Below are positions 44,381 to 51,970 of a stretch of 64,000 bases of DNA, in pieces (position 1 is the stretch's first letter; every line of letters begins with the position of its first letter). Below the pieces are notes generated by a model that was not told the origin of the DNA, ran no database searches, and worked only from the letters and a program-made list of their open reading frames with translations. Both the position numbers and the translations under genes were made by a program. Source of the stretch: Oerskovia douganii (lineage in GTDB: Bacteria > Actinomycetota > Actinomycetes > Actinomycetales > Cellulomonadaceae); contig NZ_JACSPN010000002.1 of NCBI RefSeq assembly GCF_015142735.1, forward strand, positions 124,001 through 188,000, written 5' to 3'.

Positions 44381-45666
44381 TGCTGCTGTCCTACTGCACC
44401 AACGTCCACCCCGCGGAGGACCTCGACGGCGTGGTCGAGCAGCTCGCCCGGTACGCGGGGCCCGTGCGAGAGGCCGCAGGGCTCGACGTGCTCGGGGTCG
44501 GGCTGTGGCTGCCCGCCTCGCTCGCGCACCGGCTCTCGGCCTCGCCGCGCGCGGCCGGCGACCTGGCCCGGCTGCGGGCCGCGCTCGCCGAGCACGGCCT
44601 CCAGGTGCACACGCTCAACGCGTTCCCGTACGGCGGGTTCCACGACGACGTCGTCAAGCTCGCGGTCTACTCGCCCACGTGGGCCGACGCCGAGCGGCTC
44701 GCCTACACGCTCGAGTGCGCCGAGGTCCTCGCGGCCCTCCTGCCCGACGGCGTCGACGGGTCGATCTCGACGCTCCCCCTCGCGTGGCGCGAGCCGGGCG
44801 GGGAGCCGTGGTCGCCCGCGCAGGACGCGATCGCGACCCGGGCGTTCGAGGAGCTCTCGGCCGGGCTGCGCGACCTCGCGGCCCGCACGGGCAAGGTCGT
44901 GCGCGTCGCGGTCGAGCCCGAGCCCGGGTGCGTGCTCGACACGGTCGAGGACGTCGTGACCTGGCTCGAGGCGCGCACGGGCGGGGCCGACGAGCCCGAC
45001 GGCGCGGCCGGCACGGGGCGCACCGGCGGCATCGACCCCGCGTTCGTCGGGGTCTGCCTCGACACGTGCCACCTCGCGGTCTCGTTCGCCGACCCGGCCG
45101 CAGCCGTCGCGCGGATCACGGGGGCCGGGCTGCGCGTCGTCAAGGTGCAGGCCTCGGCCGCGCTCCACGTGGCCGAACCGTCCACGCCCGAGGCGCGCGA
45201 CGCCGTCGGGCAGTTCGTCGAGAAGCGCTACATCCACCAGGTGCGCGAGCTCGCCCCGAGCGGCGACGTGCTGCCCGTCGACGACCTGCCCGACGCGCTG
45301 GGCGAGGGTGGGGAGCCCGGGCTCCCGGGCCAGGGGCCGTGGCGCGTGCACTTCCACGTGCCCCTGCACCACGAACCCGCCCCGCCGCTGGCGGCGACGA
45401 CCGACGTGCTGCGCGAGGCCGTCGCCGCCGTGCGCACGGCGCCCCACGGCGACGAGGCGCACCTCGACGTCGAGACCTACACGTGGGCCGTGCTGCCGCC
45501 CGACTCGCCGGCGTTCGCGTCCGACGGGACCGGCGAACCCCTCGTCGCCGGCATCGCGGCCGAGCTGCGCTGGGCCACCGACCACCTCCTCGCGCCCGGC
45601 GGCGTCCACCGCCCCGGTCCCGCGCCCTCCTCGCACACCCCCCGGACCACAGGAGTCCCCGCATGA
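44380..45666 (+). CDS. eboE: EboE, metabolite-traffic TIM-barrel protein
   Basis: A 428-residue protein, longer than ordinary sugar-phosphate isomerases. It begins LLSYCTNVHPAEDLDGVVEQ, shows barrel motifs VHTLNAFPYGGFH, RVAVEPEPGCVLDTVEDV, GVCLDTCHLAVSFADP and the EboE-type VVKVQASAALHV, then a His-rich C-terminal region (VHFHVPLHHEP, LDVETYTWAVLP). ATG 44380 overlaps the eboB stop by 1 nt; an upstream extension is only a frame shadow. In cyanobacteria ebo genes are needed for export of a scytonemin precursor; the reaction of EboE is unknown. Confidence 0.9.
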   Translation: MLLSYCTNVHPAEDLDGVVEQLARYAGPVREAAGLDVLGVGLWLPASLAHRLSASPRAAGDLARLRAALAEHGLQVHTLNAFPYGGFHDDVVKLAVYSPTWADAERLAYTLECAEVLAALLPDGVDGSISTLPLAWREPGGEPWSPAQDAIATRAFEELSAGLRDLAARTGKVVRVAVEPEPGCVLDTVEDVVTWLEARTGGADEPDGAAGTGRTGGIDPAFVGVCLDTCHLAVSFADPAAAVARITGAGLRVVKVQASAALHVAEPSTPEARDAVGQFVEKRYIHQVRELAPSGDVLPVDDLPDALGEGGEPGLPGQGPWRVHFHVPLHHEPAPPLAATTDVLREAVAAVRTAPHGDEAHLDVETYTWAVLPPDSPAFASDGTGEPLVAGIAAELRWATDHLLAPGGVHRPGPAPSSHTPRTTGVPA

Positions 45667-47069
45667 AGCCCGTGCTGCTGCTCGACGTCGTCGGGCTCAC
45701 CGAGAAGGCCATCGCCCACATGCCCCGCCTGCGCCAGATGGCTGCGGGCGGCTGGCAGACCCAGCTCGCGACCGTCCTGCCCGCGGTCACGTGCAGCGTC
45801 CAGGCGACCATGATGACGGGCCTCGCACCCGCCCAGCACGGGGCCGTGGGCAACGGCTGGTACTTCCGCGAGCTCGGCGAGGTGTTCCTGTGGCGCCAGC
45901 ACAACAAGCTCGTCGAGGGCGAGAAGATCTGGGAGGCCGCGCGCCGCTCGAACCCCGACCACCGGACCGCGAACGTCTGCTGGTGGTACGCCATGGGCGC
46001 CACCACCGACGTGACCGTCACCCCCCGGCCGATCTACCACGCCGACGGGCGCAAGTCGCCCGACGCGTACATCCGCCCGCCCGCGCTGCACGACGAGCTC
46101 ACCGGGCGGTTCGGCGAGTTCCCCCTGTTCACGTACTGGGGCCCGACCGCCGCGATCACGTCCTCGGCCTGGATCGTCGACGCGACCCGCCACGTCCTGC
46201 GCACCCACTCGCCCGAGCTGACCATGGCCTACGTGCCGCACCTCGACTACGACCTGCAGCGGTTCGGCCCCGACTCCGCCCAGGCCGACGCCGCGGCCGC
46301 CGAGCTCGACGCCGTCCTCGCCCCGCTGCTCGACGACGCGGCCAACAACGGGGTCGCGGTCGTCGTGGTCTCCGAGTACGGCATCGCCGAGGCAACCCGG
46401 CCCGTGCACCTCAACCGCATCCTGCGCCGCGAGGGCCTGCTCGAGGTCTACGTGCAGGACGGCAAGGAGCAGCTCGACCCCTGGACGTCCAAGGCGTTCG
46501 CGGTCGCCGACCACCAGGTCGCGCACGTCTACGTCGACGACGCCTCGCGGCTCGCGCGCGTCGCCGACCTCCTGCGGGCCGTCCCGGGCGTCGACGAGGT
46601 CCTCGACCGCGAGGCGCAGGCCCGCTACGGGCTCGACCACGCGCGCTCGGGGGACCTCGTCGTGGTGGCCGAGCCCGGCGCCTGGTTCACCTACTACTAC
46701 TGGCTCGACGACGCCCGCGCCCCCGAGTACGCGCGTGGCGTCGACATCCACCGCAAGCCCGGCTACGACCCGGCCGAGCTGTTCTTCGACCCCGCCGACC
46801 GGCTGGCCAAGGCCAAGGCCGGCCTCAACCTCGTCAGGAAGAAGGTCGGGCTGCGGTACGCCATGAGCACGGTGCCGCTCGACGCGTCGTACGTGCGCGG
46901 CACGCACGGGCGGCTGCCCGACTCGGCGGCAGACACCCCGCTCATCCTGTGCTCGGAGGCGGAGATCCCGGCGTCGGTCGCGGCGCTCGTCGAGCGTGGG
47001 GGACAGGTGCCCGCCGCGGCGGTCAAGGGCCTGGTGCTCGAGATGCAGAACCTGGGCGTGCGGGTCTGA
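45663..47069 (+). CDS. eboF: EboF-like nucleotide pyrophosphatase/phosphodiesterase
   Basis: A 468-residue alkaline-phosphatase-superfamily protein. Features are VLLLDVVGLTEKAIAHMP (N-terminal metal Asp), PAVTCSVQATMMTGLAPAQHG (nucleophile region), VPHLDYDLQRFGPDS and VVVVSEYGIAEATRPVHLNR. In classical NPP enzymes the last motif is SDHG; here it is SEYG, so one metal-ligand set is changed. It may hydrolyse a phosphodiester or phosphate from the cluster product. ATG overlaps the eboE stop by 4 nt. It ends the seven-gene operon. Confidence 0.87.
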   Translation: MKPVLLLDVVGLTEKAIAHMPRLRQMAAGGWQTQLATVLPAVTCSVQATMMTGLAPAQHGAVGNGWYFRELGEVFLWRQHNKLVEGEKIWEAARRSNPDHRTANVCWWYAMGATTDVTVTPRPIYHADGRKSPDAYIRPPALHDELTGRFGEFPLFTYWGPTAAITSSAWIVDATRHVLRTHSPELTMAYVPHLDYDLQRFGPDSAQADAAAAELDAVLAPLLDDAANNGVAVVVVSEYGIAEATRPVHLNRILRREGLLEVYVQDGKEQLDPWTSKAFAVADHQVAHVYVDDASRLARVADLLRAVPGVDEVLDREAQARYGLDHARSGDLVVVAEPGAWFTYYYWLDDARAPEYARGVDIHRKPGYDPAELFFDPADRLAKAKAGLNLVRKKVGLRYAMSTVPLDASYVRGTHGRLPDSAADTPLILCSEAEIPASVAALVERGGQVPAAAVKGLVLEMQNLGVRV

Positions 47070-47133
47070 GACCGCCCTCACCGACCTGCCGGGGCGAGCG
47101 TGAGCATGGGGCCACGCCCGCTCCGGCACGGCT

Positions 47134-47155
47134 CCCCGGGCCGCCGGGCCCGGGG
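47134..47155 (+). terminator. Stem-loop after the ebo-type operon
   Basis: CCCCGGGCC (47134-47142) pairs with GGCCCGGGG (47147-47155) over a 4-nt loop, 65 nt after the eboF stop. Confidence 0.6.
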
Positions 47156-47165
47156 GAAGCCCGAA

Positions 47166-47186
47166 GGGGGGGGGGGGGGGGGGGGG
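47166..47186 (+). repeat. 21-nt poly-G tract
   Basis: Twenty-one consecutive G residues in the 234-bp gap between the convergent eboF and subtilase genes, 11 nt beyond the GC stem-loop. It could form a G-quadruplex, vary in length, or be an assembly artefact. Confidence 0.9.
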
Positions 47187-47250
47187 ACCGGTCGGGCGCG
47201 CCCTTCAGACTTTCCCGTTCACCGGGTGCTCGTCGCGTCCCCGTCAGGAC

Positions 47251-47274
47251 GGGAGCGGCCCCATGCACGCTCCC
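47251..47274 (-). terminator. Stem-loop after the subtilase gene
   Basis: GGGAGCG (47251-47257) and CGCTCCC (47268-47274), 10-nt loop, 30 nt beyond the stop of the minus-strand protease gene. Confidence 0.5.
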
Positions 47275-47303
47275 GCCCCGACAAGGCCCGGCTGGTCGAG
47301 GCG

Positions 47304-50300
47304 TCAGCCGCAGCTGATCGCCTCGTACCCGGCTTCGTAGGGCGTCGTGACCGTGATGCCCTCGACGATCGCGGTGCCCGTGACCGTCGCCGTGCCGGCG
47401 TCGATCGTGGCCGTCCGCGAGCTGAACGTCTGCGACGCTGACTTCCCGGGCGAGACGTTCTTGAACGTCTTGGTGCCGAACGGCGTCGCGACCGCGACGT
47501 CGGCCTTCACGTCGCCGTCGTTGACCGCGCGGACCGAGACCTGCGCCGTGCCCGCGACGCAGCGCGACTGCGCGGTGACCGTGAGCTCGACCGACGCGTC
47601 GAGGTTCGCGACCCCGACCGTCTGCCAGCGCTTGGCCGCCGTGGCGTTGTGCAGGTGGAGGAGGAGCAGCTCGCCCGTCCCGGCCTCGGCCGCCGCAGCA
47701 GACCGGTTGACCGTGACCGGCGCGTCGTCGGCGCCCACGAACAGGAGCTGACCACCACCGCTGAACCAGTACGCGGGGTCGTACGGGTCGCCCGTGAACG
47801 GACCGACCCGGTCGATCGACTGGTCAGGCTGAATCCCGTAGTACGAGTACGTCGCGACCGTGAACGACGGCACCGTGCCCGGTGCGATGCCGAGCGCGCC
47901 GATCGCGACCGGCACGACGAGCACGTTGCTGTCGAAGACCGACGTGTCGACGTTCGCCCAGACCGAGTTGACCGGCTCGCGCAGGACCGGTGCCCCCGCC
48001 GCGTGCTGGCGGCCGTCGGGTGCCGTCCACGCCTCGAGCGTGTACGTGGTCGCCAGGGTCAGGTCCGACTCGCCGTACTTGCGGACCACGGTCTCGAACT
48101 CGGCCGAGCCGTCGCCGTCCACGTCGGTCTCGACCGACGGGAACATGACCGACCCGAGCGACGCCCAGTCGCCGTCCATGGCCACACCGATGCCGATCCG
48201 CCCCGCGCCCGGGTCCCCGCCCGCGGCCGCGTACTGCGGCGCGCTCGACGTGAAGCCGACCGCACGGATGTCGCCCGACGCCACGGCCGAGGCCGAGGAC
48301 CCTGCCGCCGCGTCGGACTCGAGCCGCGGGCTGGTCGCCTTGAGCTCGAACGGCGCGACGAGCGACGTCCAGCCCCCGGAAGCCACGCCCCTGCCGTCGA
48401 GGTCGAGCGTCGCGGCCGTGTCCTGGTTCAGGAACGTGACGTCCTTGGCCGTCAGGTCGCTCACGAGCCTCGGTGCGGCCTGCACCGGGACGCGCAGCTC
48501 GCTGCCCGACCCCGGTGTCAGGACCAGGCGGCCCGTGAGCATGCCCACGAAGTCGCGCGGCACGCCCGAGGCCGTCGCTGCCGACGTCGGGTCGAGCTTC
48601 TTGGCGAGGGTCGCCGGATCGGCCGAGAGGGTCAGCGTGACCGTCCGGGTCTGCCCCGCCGGGATGGTGAGGTTCGCCGGCGAGACCGTGACGGCCGCGC
48701 CCCCCGCCGTGCTCGACGTCGTGAAGGCCGTCGCGTACGTCGCGGACGCGGAGCCCGTGTTCTGCACGTCGACCGTCCTGCGCACCGTCACCTTCTTGTC
48801 CGCCACGGGCACCAGCCCGAACGACACCGAGACGAGGTCCTTGTCCTGCGCCGAGAAGGCCAGGGTCGAGTTCTGCACCGCGTCGACCGCGTCCACGCGC
48901 CCCGACCCGACGCGCTCGGGACCGTGGGCCACGCCCGTGCCCCCCTTGCCCGTCCACACGTCGTGCGAGGCCGTGTTCATGACCGCCGTCTTGACCTGCT
49001 GAGCGCTCCAGCCCGGGTGGGCCTCCTTGACGAGCGCCGCGATGCCCGCGACGTGCGGGGTGGACATCGACGTGCCCGACTTGATGCCGGGCTGCGTGAG
49101 GCGACCCGAGGCCACGGAGGAGATCCCCGTGCCCGGTGCGGCGACGTCGGGCTTCACGACGCCCAGCGAGCCGTGCACGCCGCGGGACGACCCCGCGTTG
49201 AGCGTGTCCCCGATCGCGGGGATCTCGACGAACGACGAGTTCGCGAGCGACGGGCCGAGCGTCAGCACGACCCCGCCGGCCTCGATCGCCGGGCGCAGCG
49301 CGTCGTGGCTCGGGCCCGTGAGCTGCGCACCCGGGATGCCCGCGTTGCCCGCGATCCCGGCCGCGAAGACCTCGAGCTCGGACGACAGCAGGACGCCGAC
49401 GGCGCCCGCGGCCTGCGCGGCGTTGAAGCGAGCCGCGCTCCCGCACTGGCGCGTCGCGTCGTCGTCGTCCCAGTAGAGGAACGCGATCTTGCCCGCCGTG
49501 GCGGCCGCCTGGGCCGGGGTCAGGGGCGTGCACCCGCTGACCGTGGCGCCCAGGAACGCGACCTCCGCGGTCACGTCCGCCGAGCCCGCGTAGCTCTGCG
49601 AGTTCTGCGCGGGGTACGAGCCCGCGACGCCCGCCGGGGCCGTGACCTCGACGCCGTCGAACGTCTGGGTGTTGCCCACCGAGTTCGCGACCGTGAGCGC
49701 GGTGCGCGCGTTGCCGGGCGAGCCGCCGACGTCGGTCACGTCGCCCGCGTTGCCCGACGCGACCACGGCGAGCGTGCCCAGGCGCGAGAGCTGGTCGATG
49801 AACAGGTTCTCCGGGTCGTCGGCCGGGCTGTCGTCCGAGCCGAGCGACAGGTTGACGACGTCCAGGCGGTCGGACAGGTCGCCGTCGCCGTCCGGGTCGG
49901 CCGCGAACTCGAGAGCGTCGACCACGACGCTCGTCGAACCGCCCAGGTCACCGAAGACCTTGAGGGCGTAGAGGCCCGACTCGGGCGCCGAGCCCGGCCC
50001 GACCGTCCAGTCGGAGATGTCCGTGAGGGTCGAGTAGTCGCCGTCGAACGTCTTGCCGTCCGCCGTGACGCCGTAGCCGCCCGTGGTGCCCGCGACGTGC
50101 GAGCCGTGCCCGGAACCGATCGAGTCGAGCGAGTCGATCGGGTTCTCGTCCGGCGTCGGGATCAACGACGTGCCCGGGACCGTGCCCGACGCGTCGTAGT
50201 CGTACCCCGCGAAGTCGTACCCGCCGAGGAACTTCGCGTCGTCGAACGTCCCCGCCGGGACGGGCCCCTGGCCCTTGTCGCCGTACGCCTCGTCGTAGGC

Positions 50301-50933
50301 AGCCTGCGTGCCCGGCCCGCCGAAGCCCGCGTGCGTGTAGTCGATGCCCGTGTCGATGATGCCGACCCGGACGCCCTGCCCCGTGAAGCCCGTGCTCTGC
50401 CACGCCTCGAGGGCGCGCGTGAACGCGTCGGTGCCCTTGTTCGAGGGCGTCTTGGGGATGATGCGGTACACCGTGACGACCTTGTCGTCGGCGGCCAGCG
50501 ACCGGACCTGCTCGGCGTCACCCGTCACGACGACGCCCGGGACCAGCCTGCTCGTGACGGACACCTGCTGCGGGGCCCCCGCGGCGCGAGCACCGCGGGC
50601 GTTCGTCTGCGCGGGGACGACGGTGTCCGCGAGGCGCTCGACGACGGCCTGGTTGTCTTCCACCTGCGCAGGGCTCGCGCCCTGGTCCGCGAGGTCCGCC
50701 CCCGACGGGGTGTCGAGCTGGACGAACGCGGTCACCGTCCCGGAGGACTCGGCGAGCGACGGGGCGACCTTGCCCGCCTCGCTCTCCGTGGGCGAGAGCG
50801 AGCCTGCGGACTGCGACGTGAGGTCGGGGCCGGACGGACCGGCGGGATCGGCGGACGCGGCGGGCAGCGTCGATGCTGCGACCACCGCCAGTCCAGAGAG
50901 AGCAGCTAACAACGAACGGTGCTTCATCGACAC
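47304..50933 (-). CDS. Secreted S8 subtilase, multidomain
   Basis: A 1209-residue exported serine protease. Signal peptide (SLLAALSGLAVVAASTLPAA), an I9-like prodomain, then the S8 catalytic domain with Asp194 (GIIDTGIDYTH), His276 (GSGHGSHVAGT), oxyanion Asn395 (VASGNAG) and Ser622 (SGTSMSTPHVAG). A PA-type insert with two cysteines lies at about residues 430-560. Several beta-sandwich domains fill the remaining 550 residues. There is no sortase signal or membrane anchor, so it is released. A GTG start is used. It probably degrades extracellular protein. A small secreted protein, possibly its inhibitor, is divergent. Confidence 0.93.
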   Translation of the reverse strand: MSMKHRSLLAALSGLAVVAASTLPAASADPAGPSGPDLTSQSAGSLSPTESEAGKVAPSLAESSGTVTAFVQLDTPSGADLADQGASPAQVEDNQAVVERLADTVVPAQTNARGARAAGAPQQVSVTSRLVPGVVVTGDAEQVRSLAADDKVVTVYRIIPKTPSNKGTDAFTRALEAWQSTGFTGQGVRVGIIDTGIDYTHAGFGGPGTQAAYDEAYGDKGQGPVPAGTFDDAKFLGGYDFAGYDYDASGTVPGTSLIPTPDENPIDSLDSIGSGHGSHVAGTTGGYGVTADGKTFDGDYSTLTDISDWTVGPGSAPESGLYALKVFGDLGGSTSVVVDALEFAADPDGDGDLSDRLDVVNLSLGSDDSPADDPENLFIDQLSRLGTLAVVASGNAGDVTDVGGSPGNARTALTVANSVGNTQTFDGVEVTAPAGVAGSYPAQNSQSYAGSADVTAEVAFLGATVSGCTPLTPAQAAATAGKIAFLYWDDDDATRQCGSAARFNAAQAAGAVGVLLSSELEVFAAGIAGNAGIPGAQLTGPSHDALRPAIEAGGVVLTLGPSLANSSFVEIPAIGDTLNAGSSRGVHGSLGVVKPDVAAPGTGISSVASGRLTQPGIKSGTSMSTPHVAGIAALVKEAHPGWSAQQVKTAVMNTASHDVWTGKGGTGVAHGPERVGSGRVDAVDAVQNSTLAFSAQDKDLVSVSFGLVPVADKKVTVRRTVDVQNTGSASATYATAFTTSSTAGGAAVTVSPANLTIPAGQTRTVTLTLSADPATLAKKLDPTSAATASGVPRDFVGMLTGRLVLTPGSGSELRVPVQAAPRLVSDLTAKDVTFLNQDTAATLDLDGRGVASGGWTSLVAPFELKATSPRLESDAAAGSSASAVASGDIRAVGFTSSAPQYAAAGGDPGAGRIGIGVAMDGDWASLGSVMFPSVETDVDGDGSAEFETVVRKYGESDLTLATTYTLEAWTAPDGRQHAAGAPVLREPVNSVWANVDTSVFDSNVLVVPVAIGALGIAPGTVPSFTVATYSYYGIQPDQSIDRVGPFTGDPYDPAYWFSGGGQLLFVGADDAPVTVNRSAAAAEAGTGELLLLHLHNATAAKRWQTVGVANLDASVELTVTAQSRCVAGTAQVSVRAVNDGDVKADVAVATPFGTKTFKNVSPGKSASQTFSSRTATIDAGTATVTGTAIVEGITVTTPYEAGYEAISCG

Positions 50934-51235
50934 TCATTTCCCCGGTACGGACCGGCGGCGTTGAAGGTGCGTGGTGGTTCCCCCGTGGTGGTCGCCGACG
51001 GCTGTGTGCAGGCGACCGTGCCTGCACGGTATCGGCGAAGCCCCGGTCCCGCGCGCTGCGGGACCATTCCGGGGCCGGCCGCCCGGTCGGGGGACAAACC
51101 GGGACAGGGCGCACCGGTGCCCCTACTATCGGGGCGGGGGAGCGGGACACCGAGGTTCCGCTGCTGGTCCTCACCCACGTGTCAGGTCGGCCGCGGGCAG
51201 CGGACGACCTGGCCCACGCTGTGAAGGAGCATCAC
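50934..51235. promoter_or_regulatory. Divergent promoter region, subtilase and crystallin-like gene
   Basis: For the plus-strand gene, GGGACA (51101-51106), 17 nt, TACTAT (51124-51129) is a plausible promoter with a leader of about 100 nt. GGGACA occurs twice close together (51091-51096, 51101-51106). No clear promoter was found by eye for the subtilase. No additional ORF is supported. Confidence 0.45.
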
Positions 51236-51898
51236 ATGTCATCACGTCCGACCCGCGTCGCGGCAGTCACCGCGGCTCTTCTCCTCGTCGGGGCGCTGGG
51301 CGCCTCCCCGGCCCTCGCCGACGGACCCGACCTCACCTCGAAGTCCTTCGACTCGCAGGAGGAGGTCTGCACGGTCGTCGCGCAGCCGACCCCGCTCGGG
51401 CAGGACGTCGCGTTCACACCCGAGCCCGCGGTCGAGTGCTACGACTCGCTCGGCGAGGCGCTCGAGTCCGTCTCGGGAGAGGCCGTGACGGACCCCGACG
51501 TGCTCGCCGGGGACCCCACGGCGCTGCGCCGGTACGCGCAGGAGCAGGTGGCGAGCCAGGCCAGGACGGCGGCCGCGCCCCTGGCCGCTGGAAGGCTGCT
51601 CGGGGTCTCGTACCAGGGGAAGAACCACACGGGCCAGAACAAGGTCTACTACGGGACCGGCAGCAACGGCGCCGGTTGCATCGGGGTCACGTGGGGGTTC
51701 CCCAAGCTGTCCGTCTACCTGCAGAACAACGTCATCAGCTCGATGCTGACCCTGGCCAACTGCTGGTCGACGCTCTACGACCTCGAGAACTACGTCAAGG
51801 GCACCTCGACCAACTGCGTCCCCGACTGCCTGACGCTCGGATCGATGGACAACCGCGCGTCGTCCCTCGTCTTCCGCCCCATCGGCACCATCGACTGA
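51236..51898 (+). CDS. Secreted beta/gamma-crystallin-like protein, possible peptidase inhibitor
   Basis: A 220-residue exported protein: signal peptide (AAVTAALLLVGALGASPALA), an acidic pro-like segment with CTVVAQPTPLG and VECYDSLGEALESVSG, then a C-terminal domain with LLGVSYQGKNHTGQNKVYY, GCIGVTWGFP, NNVISSMLTLANCWSTLYDL, NYVKGTSTNCVPDCLTLGSM and NRASSLVF. The Y-x-N-x-x-G, ISS and NRASSL pattern resembles beta/gamma-crystallin and family I36 (SMPI) peptidase inhibitors. GAAGGAG precedes the ATG. It is divergent from the S8 protease and shares GPDLTS after the signal peptide with it. Confidence 0.75.
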   Translation: MSSRPTRVAAVTAALLLVGALGASPALADGPDLTSKSFDSQEEVCTVVAQPTPLGQDVAFTPEPAVECYDSLGEALESVSGEAVTDPDVLAGDPTALRRYAQEQVASQARTAAAPLAAGRLLGVSYQGKNHTGQNKVYYGTGSNGAGCIGVTWGFPKLSVYLQNNVISSMLTLANCWSTLYDLENYVKGTSTNCVPDCLTLGSMDNRASSLVFRPIGTID

Positions 51899-51925
51899 CC
51901 AGGGGCCGCGAGGCGGCCGGACCCT

Positions 51926-51959
51926 CGTCGAGGTGGAGGCGGACGCCCCCACCTCGACG
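51926..51959. terminator. Bidirectional stem-loop
   Basis: CGTCGAGGTGG (51926-51936) and CCACCTCGACG (51949-51959), perfect 11-bp arms with a 12-nt loop, between the convergent crystallin-like and P-type ATPase genes. Confidence 0.75.
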
Positions 51960-51970
51960 CCGGACCTCCC

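Noticed and set aside
47649-50909. 1086-codon plus-strand frame opposite the subtilase
   Set aside because: The subtilase has signal peptide, catalytic triad and PA insert. The antisense frame is Arg/Val repeats only.
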